From Psychrobacter sp. ANT_WB68 (lineage in GTDB: Bacteria; Pseudomonadota; Gammaproteobacteria; Pseudomonadales; Moraxellaceae), in NCBI RefSeq assembly GCF_008369115.1, contig NZ_VOAZ01000006.1:17938-81937 (forward strand): a DNA stretch of 64,000 bases, given 5' to 3'. Positions 47,131 to 58,364 of this stretch are shown one piece after another. Position 1 is the first letter of the stretch, and every line of letters begins with the position of its first letter. Position numbers and translations under genes: made by a program. The notes under the pieces are model-generated. The model worked only from the letters and a program-made list of their open reading frames with translations. It was not told the origin of the DNA and searched no databases.

Positions 47131-47967
47131 ATGACACGGATGCATTTGCGCACTGCTATTTTTGGCTCATCACGCCGTAAGGCGATTGGCGTTATGCTAA
47201 TGACCAGCATCGTAGCGACTGGCTGTACCACCAACTATTTGACTAATAGTACAGAAGGTACCTATGGCGTGCCGATGACAGAGCGCACCATTCCGCAGCG
47301 TCTGCTCGATCGTAGTATCGAACATACCGTCAAGATTAACGTCTATGGTCTGCAAGAGAATTTACAGCAAACCAGCCGTATGAGTATTGATAGCTTTAAT
47401 AGTGAAGTGCTGCTCACGGGTGAGGTACCAACGGAAGCCATCAAAGCAGAAGTTGAAAAGGTGGTTGCCTCTATGCCAGACGTCCGCCATGTCTATAATG
47501 AGCTTAGCGTCAGTGCCTCAAAAGGCTACAGCTCAACCGTGCATGATGGTTATATCACCTCTAAGCTACTGGCAAAAGTAGCCTCTAGCAATGGTGTGAA
47601 AGCCTCGCAGATTAAGGCAGTGACCAATGATGGCGTGGTTTATATTATGGGACGTATGACACCAACGCAGCAAAGCCACCTGATTGATATTGCCAATAAT
47701 ACCGTCGGCATCACAGAGTTGGTGCTGCTGACCACCGTCGTCGATGATAGAGGGGTAAAGATAGGCGATGATGACATCATGTATGAGAATAATTTGGCCA
47801 ATCCTGCAGCCATACCAGTCGTTGAAAGTGGTGCTGCGCCTGCAGTAGCAAGTTCGGCAGCGGTAGATCCAACCATCAGTGCTACGCCGATTATCGTCGA
47901 CGAAGATGGTACGCCCATCAATCAGCCGTCATCGAGTCCTTATATCGACCTTTATCAAAATCCTTAA
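47131..47967 (+). CDS. dolP: BON-domain outer-membrane lipoprotein, DolP-like
   Basis: A 278-residue lipoprotein. The signal ends SIVATGC with Cys32 lipidated, and two BON domains follow (about 70-135 and 145-210, for example VLLTGEVPTEAIKAEVEK and GVVYIMGRMTP). This architecture, plus the rsmI-yraN neighbourhood, matches DolP (YraP), which protects outer-membrane integrity and acts at division sites in E. coli. A Pro/Ala/Ser-rich C-terminal extension of about 65 residues is absent from E. coli DolP (191 residues). lpoA and diaA, between these genes in E. coli, are not here. AGAGG precedes the ATG. Confidence 0.85.
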   Translation: MTRMHLRTAIFGSSRRKAIGVMLMTSIVATGCTTNYLTNSTEGTYGVPMTERTIPQRLLDRSIEHTVKINVYGLQENLQQTSRMSIDSFNSEVLLTGEVPTEAIKAEVEKVVASMPDVRHVYNELSVSASKGYSSTVHDGYITSKLLAKVASSNGVKASQIKAVTNDGVVYIMGRMTPTQQSHLIDIANNTVGITELVLLTTVVDDRGVKIGDDDIMYENNLANPAAIPVVESGAAPAVASSAAVDPTISATPIIVDEDGTPINQPSSSPYIDLYQNP

Positions 47968-48092
47968 CTGGCTATTTTGCTGAAAGCCTTCTTTGCTGAA
48001 AAACACAAGAAACCTAAACAGTCATAACAGGAAAAGCACGATAAATCCCTAGCCAGCCAGTAAGATATAAAACGTAAAAAGTAGAAGTGACA

Positions 48093-48139
48093 CTCTAACT
48101 AAAGATGCTCTAAGCTCTAACTAAAGACGCTTTAACTAA
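48093..48139. repeat. Short tandem repeat, 22-bp unit
   Basis: CTCTAACTAAAGATGCTCTA is repeated with two changes 22 bases later, followed by a partial copy (TTTAACTAAA), in the spacer between two genes. Confidence 0.75.
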
Positions 48140-48234
48140 AATAATAAAAAATACTAAAGCCGTCACTCTGCTATTCAGTTTTAACCAACTATCAAATATT
48201 ACTCGACGACGAGCTAATAATAGGAATACTGGCG

Positions 48235-49203
48235 ATGAAGGATTTAAATAAAAAAACTGTAAAACCTGTGCCAATGAAGAATCGCACGCCTAAACGTATC
48301 AGCGTCGGTGTGACGGCAGCATTGGCCGTCGGCAGTATTGTGCTCGCTACCCAACAGGCACAAGCGTTATCGGCGCTCGCTATCGTGAATGGTATTACCT
48401 CAAATGGCGGGGTGGGCGTCAGCAAAAACATTTTGTATGGTGATGAGCCAAACCAAGACTTGGATATCTATTATCCCAAACCTTTAGCAAAAGCCATGAA
48501 TAGCACGATTGATAATAGTGCTATTCATGATAGCTATCCGATGGTGGTCTTTGTCCATGGCGGTTCGTGGGAAAGTGGTAATAAAGACGAGTATGCCTTT
48601 GTGGGTCAAAGTTTGGCGCAAGCAGGTTATGTCACCGCAGTGATTAATTATCGTAAAGCACCTGAGCATGTGTATCCTGATTATGTGCAAGACACTGCGC
48701 AAGCCATTGCGTGGAGCTATAACAATGCCAAAAACCTGCACGCTGACCCTAAGCGTTTGGCTGTGGTTGGGCATTCTGCTGGCGCGTTTAATGCCGTCGC
48801 AGCCGTTGCCAACGAGGATTTCTTAAAACCTTATGGTGTAAAGCCAAAAGATATTGGTGCAGTGGTTGGCATCGCAGGCCCTTATAGCTATGACTTTCGA
48901 AAATTTAGTAGCGTTACTGCCTTTGGGGCAAGTGCGACGCCAGAGACAGTGATGCCCGATCGCCATATTAAAGGCGCGCAGCCACCGTATTTATTATTGA
49001 CTGCCGAAAAAGACAAAGTCGTCCATGTGACCAATACCATCAAAATGACACAGGCATTAAAAGAGGCGGGTGTTAGGGTGGAAACTGGCGAGATTTCAGG
49101 TGCCAGTCATGCCACCAGCATCGGTGCGATGGCACCACCATTACGCTGGGTCAATGATGTACGCGCGCAAGTGCTGGGTTATCTAGACAAAACCCTTAAA
49201 TAA
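48235..49203 (+). CDS. Secreted alpha/beta hydrolase, HGG esterase type
   Basis: A 322-residue protein. A basic N-terminus and a hydrophobic stretch (about 23-45, ending ATQQAQA) form a signal peptide or anchor. The hormone-sensitive-lipase-type oxyanion motif HGG is at 108-110 (VFVHGGSWESG), the nucleophile Ser181 in GHSAGA, and the Asp and His in AEKDKVVHV and SGASHATS. It probably hydrolyses short-chain carboxylic esters in the periplasm. AGGA precedes the ATG by 9 bases. Confidence 0.88.
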   Translation: MKDLNKKTVKPVPMKNRTPKRISVGVTAALAVGSIVLATQQAQALSALAIVNGITSNGGVGVSKNILYGDEPNQDLDIYYPKPLAKAMNSTIDNSAIHDSYPMVVFVHGGSWESGNKDEYAFVGQSLAQAGYVTAVINYRKAPEHVYPDYVQDTAQAIAWSYNNAKNLHADPKRLAVVGHSAGAFNAVAAVANEDFLKPYGVKPKDIGAVVGIAGPYSYDFRKFSSVTAFGASATPETVMPDRHIKGAQPPYLLLTAEKDKVVHVTNTIKMTQALKEAGVRVETGEISGASHATSIGAMAPPLRWVNDVRAQVLGYLDKTLK

Positions 49204-49311
49204 TGAGCGCCACGAATAATTAGTATGGCTTGATTGCGCTATATCTAACACTGCCGTTAATAGTTAAGCGCAGTTGCGTAAGACAGTACTGTAAGATGGT
49301 CAAACTCTTGT

Positions 49312-49317
49312 TATAAT
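49312..49317 (+). promoter_or_regulatory. Possible -10 element upstream of ibaG
   Basis: TATAAT stands about 50 bases before the ibaG start; no convincing -35 accompanies it. Confidence 0.3.
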
Positions 49318-49367
49318 GATGTCACTTTAACTCTATACTCTATTTGAACTTTAAGGCAGAACATTCT

Positions 49368-49619
49368 ATGAGCATGAACGCTGACGATTTGATTGCATTT
49401 TTACAAACTCACTTCCCAGATGCTTTTATTCAAGCTGCCAATCAAGGAACGAAGTTCGATGTACGGGTGGTTGATGCCAGTTTTGAAGGCAAGCGCGCTG
49501 TACAACGCCAGCAGGCAGTTTATGCATTGGTAAACGACAAGATTGCGAGCGGTGATATTCATGCGCTCAATATTCAAGCCTTAACGCCAGCTGAATGGGA
49601 CGTCCAATCGCAAGGCTAA
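49368..49619 (+). CDS. ibaG: BolA-like protein IbaG
   Basis: An 83-residue BolA-family protein. The ATG at 49368 (11 bases after AAGG) is chosen; a TTG eight codons upstream is open but would add residues not seen in the family. The sequence DVRVVDASFEGKRAVQRQQAVYALVN contains the BolA core; the conserved Fe-S ligand Cys of BolA is replaced as usual for the monothiol glutaredoxin-binding IbaG type. The position immediately before murA matches the E. coli ibaG-murA order, so acid-stress or envelope-linked Fe-S function is inferred. Confidence 0.9.
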   Translation: MSMNADDLIAFLQTHFPDAFIQAANQGTKFDVRVVDASFEGKRAVQRQQAVYALVNDKIASGDIHALNIQALTPAEWDVQSQG

Positions 49620-49714
49620 CCCTTTTTATCTATGACCTAAATTTGTCGCACCTGCACTCCATGTTGCTGGTTTTAACATTTCTGGTTTCTCATTATTTTT
49701 ATACTTATCGCTAG

Positions 49715-50995
<1,281 letters not shown>

Positions 50996-51136
50996 ACTGC
51001 TGAATTAGCATTTGTCATTAGCATCGCACAGTAACATTAATGGCAAGTTTTAAGCTATTAGGCATCAATGCTTATTTATTACAATTAATAATGCCTTTTA
51101 AGTAAGGCAACTAACTGCACACGGATACGAGTCATT

Positions 51137-51832
51137 ATGACTGAAGCAAGCAACAGCCTACCAACTGACGGCTTATTAAACGAAGTAAATGATGAGTTTT
51201 CAGGTTTGACACTTGCGCTGTCAAAGGGTCGCATTTTAGAAGAGACGATGCCTTTGTTACGCGCCGCTGGTGTTGAATTATTAGAAGACCCTGAAGCGTC
51301 GCGCAAACTTATTTTCCCCACCTCAAACCCGAATGTACGCGTCTTAATTTTGCGTGCCAGCGATGTGCCAACCTACGTGGAACATGGTGCTGCTGATTTT
51401 GGCGTGGCGGGTAAAGATGTGTTGCTCGAGCATGGTGCCAATCACGTCTATGAATTGCTAGATTTGCAGATTGCCCAGTGTAAGCTGATGACGGCTGGCG
51501 TAAAAGATGCACCGCTGCCCAATCGTCGTCTGCGCATTGCAACTAAATATGTCAATGTTGCCCGTGCTTACTTTGCCAGCCAAGGTCAGCAAGTGGATGT
51601 GATTAAGCTTTATGGTTCGATGGAGCTTGCGCCGTTGGTTGGTTTGGGTGATTTGATTGTCGATGTGGTTGATACCGGTAATACACTGCGCGCCAATGGG
51701 CTTGAAGCTCGCGACCATATTTGTGATGTATCCTCACGCCTTATTGTGAATCAGGTCAGCTATAAGCGTAAATTTGCGCTTCTTGAGCCGATTTTAGACA
51801 GTTTTAAAGACAGTATTGCTAGCGCTTCTTAA
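51137..51832 (+). CDS. hisG: ATP phosphoribosyltransferase, short form
   Basis: A 231-residue catalytic subunit of the first step of histidine synthesis. [18 protein letters not shown], the [12 protein letters not shown] segment and [23 protein letters not shown] are typical. The C-terminal regulatory ACT-like domain of long HisG is missing, so it should need HisZ as partner; no hisZ is in this window. It is separated from murA by 141 bases and from hisD by 256, with a possible terminator after it. Confidence 0.96.
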   Translation: MTEASNSLPTDGLLNEVNDEFSGLTLALSKGRILEETMPLLRAAGVELLEDPEASRKLIFPTSNPNVRVLILRASDVPTYVEHGAADFGVAGKDVLLEHGANHVYELLDLQIAQCKLMTAGVKDAPLPNRRLRIATKYVNVARAYFASQGQQVDVIKLYGSMELAPLVGLGDLIVDVVDTGNTLRANGLEARDHICDVSSRLIVNQVSYKRKFALLEPILDSFKDSIASAS

Positions 51833-51893
51833 ATCAGGTTCTATAACACGCTATCACTCATTGATAATATCAAGCACGGTTATACAAAATTTT

Positions 51894-51941
51894 AAACCAG
51901 TTTGGCGCTCTAGGATAGATATGGCGTGCTAAACTGGTTTT
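51894..51941 (+). terminator. Possible terminator after hisG
   Basis: AAACCAGTTT pairs with AAACTGGTTT, with inner GC pairs and a large loop; followed by TATT. Moderate. Confidence 0.5.
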
Positions 51942-52088
51942 ATTGTGTTTGCTTGCCAGAAAGTAAAAGCTCAGTATAATCTGAGTCAACCATCCATCAA
52001 TAAACAGCCATAACAACCTTGTTTATTTGCCCTTTTATTGCTTCTATTCTTTATAGCCGTATTTTATGCTCAAATATAGGATTAAGTC

Positions 52089-53384
52089 ATGCGCCAACTA
52101 AGTACTCAAGATGCTGATTTTGACAGTCAATTGACCCAACTGCTTGCTTTTGAAACCGTGAACGATGCTGAATTACTAAAAACCGTCGACGATATTATTG
52201 CAAAAGTACGTCACGGTGGCGATAGCGTAGTACTGGCATTAACCCAGCAATTCGATCAGCATCCAGCGATGACGATGCAAGAGCTAGAGTTGTCTAAAGA
52301 GGCACTTGCTGAAGCGTTTGCTACTCTTGATGATACCGTCAAAACAGCTTTGATCACAGCTGCGACACGCGTACAGACATTCCATGAGCGCCAAGTACAA
52401 GAGACTTGGCAATATGAAGACGAGCTTGGTAATCGCTTAGGTCAAAAAATCACGCCGCTTGATCGCGTCGGTATTTATGTGCCCGGCGGTTTGGCATCTT
52501 ATCCGTCTTCTGTATTGATGAATGCTATTCCTGCCAAAGTAGCTGGCGTTAAAGAGGTAATAATGGTCGTGCCAGCGCCAAAAGGTGTGCTCAATCCGTT
52601 GGTCTTAGCAGCAGCGCATTTGGCACAAGTCGACCGTGTCTTTACCATTGGCGGTGCGCAAGCCGTTGCGGCATTGGCATACGGTACCGAAACCATACCA
52701 GCTGTGGATAAAATCACCGGACCTGGTAACAAATATGTCGCAGCAGCGAAGCGGGCGGTATTCGGCCAAGTTGGTATCGATATGATTGCCGGCCCTTCTG
52801 AAGTATTGGTGTATGCAGAAGGCGAGGCGCAAGATCGTGCGGATTGGTTGGCGATGGATTTATTGTCACAAGCTGAGCATGACCGTATCGCCCAAGCCAT
52901 CTTTGTGACCACAAGCAGCGAGCAGCTTAAAGCAGTGGCTGCTGAGATTGAAAAAGCGTTGGCAGAATTACCAAAAGCCGATATTGCCCGTGATTCACTA
53001 AAAAACCGTGGTGCCCTTATATTGGTGAAAGACCGCGAGGAGGGCATGGCGGTGATTAATCGCGTTGCCCCTGAGCATTTAGAGTTGTCTGTTGATAATC
53101 CTGATGCGCTGCTTGATGATATTCGTCACGCTGGCGCTATCTTTATGGGACGTCATACGCCTGAGGCGATTGGTGACTACTGTGCAGGACCCAATCATGT
53201 GTTGCCAACCTCTGGCACGGCACGTTTTTCTTCGCCGCTCGGTGTTTATGACTTCCAAAAGAAATCATCCATTATTTATTGTAGTGAGTCTGGTAGTAAG
53301 CCGCTGGCTGAGACTGCAGACATTTTAGCGCAGCGTGAGGACTTAGAAGCCCATGCGCGTTCAGCCCGTTATCGTTATCAATAA
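52089..53384 (+). CDS. hisD: Histidinol dehydrogenase
   Basis: A 431-residue NAD-dependent zinc enzyme for the last two steps of histidine synthesis (histidinol to histidine). Seen: YVPGGLASYPSSVLMNAIPAKVAGV region, GGAQAVAALAYGTETIPAVDKITGPGN, AEHDRIAQA, and the catalytic base/Zn histidines in RVAPEHLEL and the CAGPNHVLPTSGTARF segment near the C-terminus. AGGATTAAGTC precedes the ATG. The following hisC is 126 bases downstream. Confidence 0.97.
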   Translation: MRQLSTQDADFDSQLTQLLAFETVNDAELLKTVDDIIAKVRHGGDSVVLALTQQFDQHPAMTMQELELSKEALAEAFATLDDTVKTALITAATRVQTFHERQVQETWQYEDELGNRLGQKITPLDRVGIYVPGGLASYPSSVLMNAIPAKVAGVKEVIMVVPAPKGVLNPLVLAAAHLAQVDRVFTIGGAQAVAALAYGTETIPAVDKITGPGNKYVAAAKRAVFGQVGIDMIAGPSEVLVYAEGEAQDRADWLAMDLLSQAEHDRIAQAIFVTTSSEQLKAVAAEIEKALAELPKADIARDSLKNRGALILVKDREEGMAVINRVAPEHLELSVDNPDALLDDIRHAGAIFMGRHTPEAIGDYCAGPNHVLPTSGTARFSSPLGVYDFQKKSSIIYCSESGSKPLAETADILAQREDLEAHARSARYRYQ

Positions 53385-53510
53385 CAGATGTGGATTGGTC
53401 TAGTATTTGCTTTTTAACTGTATTTTGAACACCGTTTTTTAAAATTGATTGTTAATAACTATATGTAATAAAGATGTTTAATGATTATGTGGCTAATAGT
53501 AGGATAACTT

Positions 53511-54644
53511 ATGAGTGAGTTAAAGATAGACACCAGGCTTTGGTCTTCTAAAGCACGTAACTTGTCACCTTACATTCCTGGTGAGCAACCTCAGCACGAA
53601 AATTTATGCAAATTAAATACCAATGAAAATCCGTTTCCGCCCTCACCAAAAGTCGGCGAGGCAATCGCAAAAGTGTTACAGCAGCAAGCAGATGAGCTGC
53701 GTTTGTATCCTGCGCCTGAATCTGATGACTTGCGTGCTGCATTGGCAGAGTTATATAACCTTGATATGAATCAAGTCTTCGTCGGTAATGGCTCTGATGA
53801 AGTATTGGCGCTAGTGTTTGCCAGCTTTTTCCTAAAAGAGCGCCCTGTTTTAGCACCTGATATCAGCTACAGCTTCTATCCCGTTTATGCGCACACTTTT
53901 GGTGTTGAGCTGGTGCAAATCGCGCTAGAAGCTGATTTCAGTATCAGTCCTGATGCCTATCGTCAGCCTTGTAGCGGTATCATCATTGCCAATCCGAATG
54001 CGCCCACTGGTTTGTTATTATCGCTTGCTGATATTCGTAAGCTTGCTGGTGAGCACTCAAATTCAGTGATTGTGATTGATGAGGCTTATATCGATTTTGT
54101 CCAAAAAGAAGAGGGTAGCTTGGATGTAGAAGTATCAGCGGTTAGTCTGATTAATGAGTTTGATAATGTGCTCGTGACGCAAACCTTTTCAAAATCACGT
54201 TCGCTTGCAGGCTTACGTGTCGGTATGGCATTTGGTAATGCGTCATTAATCGAAGCGTTGACGCGTATGAAAAATAGCTTTAACAGCTATCCACTCGATA
54301 AGTTAGCGCAAGCGGGAGCCACCGCCAGTGTTTTGGATGTTGAGTATTTTACTCAGACTTGCCAGCAAGTGATCGATTTACGCCAAGCGCTCACCGTAGA
54401 GCTGACAGCGTTAGATTATGAGGTGCTGCCATCGCACGCCAATTTTGTATTTGCTCGTCCAAAAAACGGTGAGGCAAGTGCCGTGGCGAGTGCATTACGC
54501 GAGCAGGGTATTATCGTGCGTCATTTTGATAAACCACGCATCAATGAGTATTTGCGTATTACCGTTGGTACGGCAGCGCAGAATGAGCGTTTAATTGACG
54601 CTTTAAAAGCATTGCAGACAGAGGCTGCAGTCATTGCTGATTAA
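53511..54644 (+). CDS. hisC: Histidinol-phosphate aminotransferase
   Basis: A 377-residue class I/II PLP aminotransferase. The substrate and PLP regions are LNTNENPFPPSP, GNGSDEVLA, NPNAPTG, DEAYIDF and TFSKSRSLAGLRVG with PLP-lysine Lys228; the closing FVFARPKNGEAS and YLRITVGTA are typical. It catalyses the glutamate-dependent amination of imidazole-acetol phosphate. It closes the short hisG-hisD-hisC cluster; the remaining his genes are not in the window. It converges with pabB at a terminator. Confidence 0.95.
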   Translation: MSELKIDTRLWSSKARNLSPYIPGEQPQHENLCKLNTNENPFPPSPKVGEAIAKVLQQQADELRLYPAPESDDLRAALAELYNLDMNQVFVGNGSDEVLALVFASFFLKERPVLAPDISYSFYPVYAHTFGVELVQIALEADFSISPDAYRQPCSGIIIANPNAPTGLLLSLADIRKLAGEHSNSVIVIDEAYIDFVQKEEGSLDVEVSAVSLINEFDNVLVTQTFSKSRSLAGLRVGMAFGNASLIEALTRMKNSFNSYPLDKLAQAGATASVLDVEYFTQTCQQVIDLRQALTVELTALDYEVLPSHANFVFARPKNGEASAVASALREQGIIVRHFDKPRINEYLRITVGTAAQNERLIDALKALQTEAAVIAD

Positions 54645-54703
54645 TATCTCGTTTACGATTTATATTTTGATAAGCAATATCTGAATAGCGATGGTTATAT
54701 GAA

Positions 54704-54742
54704 TAAAAAAGCCTGCCAACATTATGTTGAGCAGGCTTTTTA
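54704..54742. terminator. Bidirectional terminator between hisC and pabB
   Basis: AAAAAAGCCTGC pairs with GCAGGCTTTTT, with an inner AACAT/ATGTT stem. Confidence 0.88.
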
Positions 54743-54779
54743 TTGGTTATTGAGCTATCTTTTTAAATCACTCTTAATT

Positions 54780-56480
54780 TTATTTATCGATATTGTCTTG
54801 AGTTAAAACGCCTAAAAGGTTACCGACTTTATCCAAACACTCTTGATACTCAGCATCGTGGTCAGAGGCAATAGTAATACCGCCGCCTGCCCATAAGCTG
54901 ACGCGCCCAGTTTTTCCTAGCTTATGCTTGGCTTGTAAAGTGCGAATCAATACATTCCATTGCCCACTGCCATCAAAATTCATATAGCCCAGAGTGCCGC
55001 AATAGGCGCCGCGCGGCACACCTTCTAACTCCGAAATAATCTCGACAGCGCGCTTTTTCGGCGTGCCTGTGATAGAGCCTGCGGGTAAACTGCCAAACAA
55101 TACAGCGAGTGGGTGAGTGTCTGTCTTTAGCTCAGCGGTAATGGTGCTGACCATATGATGCACATTGCTAAAGCTCTCAATTGCAAATAATTTCGGCACT
55201 TTTACGCTGCCAATCTTGGCATATTTACCTAAGTCATTACGCAATAAATCGACAATCATGACATTTTCGGCACGGTCTTTTTCGCTAGCGATGAGCTTTT
55301 GTTTATACGCGTTATCTTGTTCAGCAGTAAATCCACGTGGCATCGTGCCTTTAATGGGCTTAGTGCGTATATGGTGACTACCAGCGTTATCGTCTTTAGT
55401 AAAGGTAAAAAATAACTCAGGCGAGCAGCTTAGTAATTCAAATTGACTGTTTGGTGTATTCGCTGTGATTGCACTACTAACATCATGAACCGCTACATAT
55501 CCTGCAAAGGGCGCTTGGGTATTACGATGCAAGGCAGGTAAATAGTCGATAAGCTTCTGTGAGCTATCCTTATCACTGAGATTATTAAAAGTACCTTTCC
55601 ATTCTTGTGTGAGATTGATTTGATAGCAGTCCCCTTGTTGCAGATAGTTTTGCGTCTGCTGAAAGGCTTGCTGATAATCACGCTTGCTCCATTGCGCTTT
55701 TAAAGATAAAGGCGTTGTTTGATATAACGTTTCGAGCGCTGGGTTTTCTAAAGTTTCATTAGACAATTTACTGTCCAATACCTCTAAATATTCTATAAGC
55801 GCTTTAATCAGTACATTTTTGTATGCGTCATCAGTATCAGTCAGGCGGGTTTTTATATTGAGCTGCCAGTTTGTTTGCTCAGCATTTGGTGTTAGATAGA
55901 TATCATAATGCCCTAAGCTGGCGCAAGGCTGCGTTGCCAGCTCTATTTGAGCGGCTGGACTGAGCTCATGAGCAGCAATATCGTAACCAATAAAACCTAT
56001 CAAACCATGATGATAACTTGGCTGCGGATCGACTTCTATCGTTGAAAGCGAGTTGTTATCATAAGCATCATCGGCGTCATAATCCTGACTATAAGCGATT
56101 AATACCTGTTGCCAGTCGTTATAACTCATACAGGTGGTGGTGACAGTTTGATTGGTTTTATCATTACCATAAGCGCTATCACGGTCGTTTTTTATCACTT
56201 TATAAATAGGCGCTTTTTTATCAACATTTAGCGTGTCATTGTGATTAGTGGGATAAAAAACAGACCAGCTCACTTTTGGTAATAAGCCAATCACAGGTCG
56301 TCCATCGTTATTGAGCCAAACTAATTGCCAGTTTGCTTTAGGATTTTGTGCGCACAAATGACGCTGTAGTTGCGGTAATAATTCTGCGGCAGACAGCTCA
56401 CCAAAACGCCAGCTAGGTTGAATAGCTGGCGAAGGTGCAGAAACGGTTTGCTCGTTTTTAAGATGAGGTGCTGCGAGCAT
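54780..56480 (-). CDS. pabB: Aminodeoxychorismate synthase component I
   Basis: A 566-residue chorismate-binding enzyme of folate synthesis, longer than E. coli PabB (453 residues) because of an extended N-terminal region. It aminates chorismate using ammonia from PabA. Seen: the lysine in KPIKGTMPRG that typifies PabB, SEKDRAENVMIVDLLRNDLG, VHHMVSTITAEL, GSLPAGSITGTPKKRAVEII and GGGITIASDHDAEYQE. Its ATG lies 2 bases after the fabB stop, indicating tight operon linkage or translational coupling with fabB. No pabA gene is near. Confidence 0.93.
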   Translation of the reverse strand: MLAAPHLKNEQTVSAPSPAIQPSWRFGELSAAELLPQLQRHLCAQNPKANWQLVWLNNDGRPVIGLLPKVSWSVFYPTNHNDTLNVDKKAPIYKVIKNDRDSAYGNDKTNQTVTTTCMSYNDWQQVLIAYSQDYDADDAYDNNSLSTIEVDPQPSYHHGLIGFIGYDIAAHELSPAAQIELATQPCASLGHYDIYLTPNAEQTNWQLNIKTRLTDTDDAYKNVLIKALIEYLEVLDSKLSNETLENPALETLYQTTPLSLKAQWSKRDYQQAFQQTQNYLQQGDCYQINLTQEWKGTFNNLSDKDSSQKLIDYLPALHRNTQAPFAGYVAVHDVSSAITANTPNSQFELLSCSPELFFTFTKDDNAGSHHIRTKPIKGTMPRGFTAEQDNAYKQKLIASEKDRAENVMIVDLLRNDLGKYAKIGSVKVPKLFAIESFSNVHHMVSTITAELKTDTHPLAVLFGSLPAGSITGTPKKRAVEIISELEGVPRGAYCGTLGYMNFDGSGQWNVLIRTLQAKHKLGKTGRVSLWAGGGITIASDHDAEYQECLDKVGNLLGVLTQDNIDK

Positions 56481-56482
56481 AG

Positions 56483-57718
56483 TTAGGCATCAAACTTTTT
56501 GATGATTAAAGTGGCATTGGTGCCGCCAAAGCCAAAGCTGTTGCTCATGAGCGTATTAAGCGCAACATCACGTTTTTCAGTCACAATATCAAAGCCTTCA
56601 GCCGCAGGGTCTAATTGTTCTATATTGATACTGGGGGCAATAAAGCCTTGTTGTAGCATCAGTAAACAATAAATCAATTCTTGCGCACCGACCGCACCCA
56701 AGCTATGACCCGTCATCGACTTGGTTGAGCTAATAGCGGGGACTTTACTAATGTCATCACCAAATACTTTTGCAATGGCTTTAAGCTCAGTTATATCTCC
56801 TAACGGCGTACTGGTACCATGACTATTAATATAATCGACGCTTTCTAGACCTGCTTCAGCAAGTGCTAGCTTCATACAGCGTACGGCACCTTCACCACTT
56901 GGGGCGACCATTTCAGCACCATCTGAGCTGGCGCCATAACCGACAATTTCAGCCAAAATATTGGCACCGCGTGCTTGAGCATGCTCTAAGCTTTCAACGA
57001 CGACCATCGCGCCGCCTGCCGCAATCACAAAACCATCGCGGTCTTTATCATATGCTCTTGAAGCACTTTTTGGCGTATCGTTATACTGCGTACTGACCGC
57101 GCCCATAGCATCAAACATGCATGACTGTGTCCAATGTTCAGCTTCACTGCCACCCGCAAGTATCACATCTGCTTTACCAAGCTGAATGAGCTCAGCGGCG
57201 TGACCAATACAATGCGTCGATGTCGCACAAGCCGAGGTTAATGAGTATGAGATACCTTGGATTTTTAAACCCGTCGCAAGCGCTGCTGATACCGAGCTGC
57301 CCATAGTTTTTGGTACGGCCATCGCACCGACACCGCGTAAACCTTTTTCGCGCATCGCGTCCACGGCATTGATGATATTTTCTGTTGACGCGCCGCCTGA
57401 GCTTGCAACCACACCCACACGTGGGTTATGGTTAATGGTTTCAAGTGTTAAGCCCGACTGCTCAATGGCGTTTAAAGCGCTGACATAAGCATAAAGGCTG
57501 GCGTCACTAAAAAAACGCTTCAATTTACGGTCAATGCCTGACGTATCAAGTTCTGATTTATCAATACTACCGCTAACGTGTGATTTAAAGTCGTGCTCAG
57601 CATACGATTCATTGAATGTAATACCTGAGCGCCCTTGTTTAAGAGCATCGGTGACGGTCGCCAAATCATGTCCGATACAAGAGACAATCCCTGCTCCAGT
57701 GATAACAACGCGGCGCAT
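56483..57718 (-). CDS. fabB: Beta-ketoacyl-ACP synthase (FabB-type)
   Basis: A 411-residue condensing enzyme of fatty acid elongation. The Cys-His-His triad maps to Cys164 ([10 protein letters not shown]), His300 ([11 protein letters not shown]) and His338 (TGHSLGAVG), with Lys333 between them; spacing fits E. coli FabB. It begins [16 protein letters not shown]. It probably elongates unsaturated intermediates, but without fabA nearby FabB versus FabF identity is by similarity only. The pabB gene follows 2 bases later. Confidence 0.92.
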   Translation of the reverse strand: MRRVVITGAGIVSCIGHDLATVTDALKQGRSGITFNESYAEHDFKSHVSGSIDKSELDTSGIDRKLKRFFSDASLYAYVSALNAIEQSGLTLETINHNPRVGVVASSGGASTENIINAVDAMREKGLRGVGAMAVPKTMGSSVSAALATGLKIQGISYSLTSACATSTHCIGHAAELIQLGKADVILAGGSEAEHWTQSCMFDAMGAVSTQYNDTPKSASRAYDKDRDGFVIAAGGAMVVVESLEHAQARGANILAEIVGYGASSDGAEMVAPSGEGAVRCMKLALAEAGLESVDYINSHGTSTPLGDITELKAIAKVFGDDISKVPAISSTKSMTGHSLGAVGAQELIYCLLMLQQGFIAPSINIEQLDPAAEGFDIVTEKRDVALNTLMSNSFGFGGTNATLIIKKFDA

Positions 57719-58364
57719 ATACTATTCCTTATGAGTAGCGATTTTTTGATAATTATCTTTAACAATCGCTTTTAAATATTTACTGCTATTATTCAGCGCC
57801 CAAACCTTTCACCTTTAATAAAAAACTCTCAAGAAGGTTTGGCAGGCTAAATGCTTATTTTACAGTCTTTATAGTGGTCAGAATCCAACGCTATACTCTA
57901 TAAATGCTGATTGAAAAATAAAAGTACAACTGTACTTTGAATTATGGCATATGATAACGTATCAGGGGTTTAAAATCTTGGCGTAAGTGTAAAATAACGA
58001 CAAAATCACGCCTATTATTAAAAATAGAAGATTAGTGTTATCTTAGGATTAGCGCGGTGCATACATCGTGATGATGAGGCTATATATAGCATAAACATAT
58101 TTTAACCAGGTCTTATTTAATTATATACTACAGTCATTAATGGCTATAAATAAGGGATACTTTTAGATACAAAACTGGCGCTAGTGATAACATTGTTGGC
58201 ACTGACAGCAATCATCAGCGTTCGCTAAAATGACACCCAGACTAATAGCTAATATAAAAAGCTTAATATAAGAAATTTAGCTTTATAAAAGCTGGGTAGT
58301 GTATAAGAATTACCTTTAAAAATATTAATAACAAACAACCAATAATCATATTAAGGACATCAAG
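57719..58364. other. Divergent fabB-EcsC intergenic region
   Basis: 646 bases without a gene. AT-rich, with an AGCTTT/AAAGCT hairpin near 58280. Promoters for fabB (minus) and the EcsC gene (plus) should be here, but none stood out. Confidence 0.4.

Noticed and set aside
52499..53047. 182-residue minus-strand frame inside hisD
   Set aside because: It is fully antisense to a secure hisD gene and shows composition expected from a complementary frame, with no domain or ribosome site.
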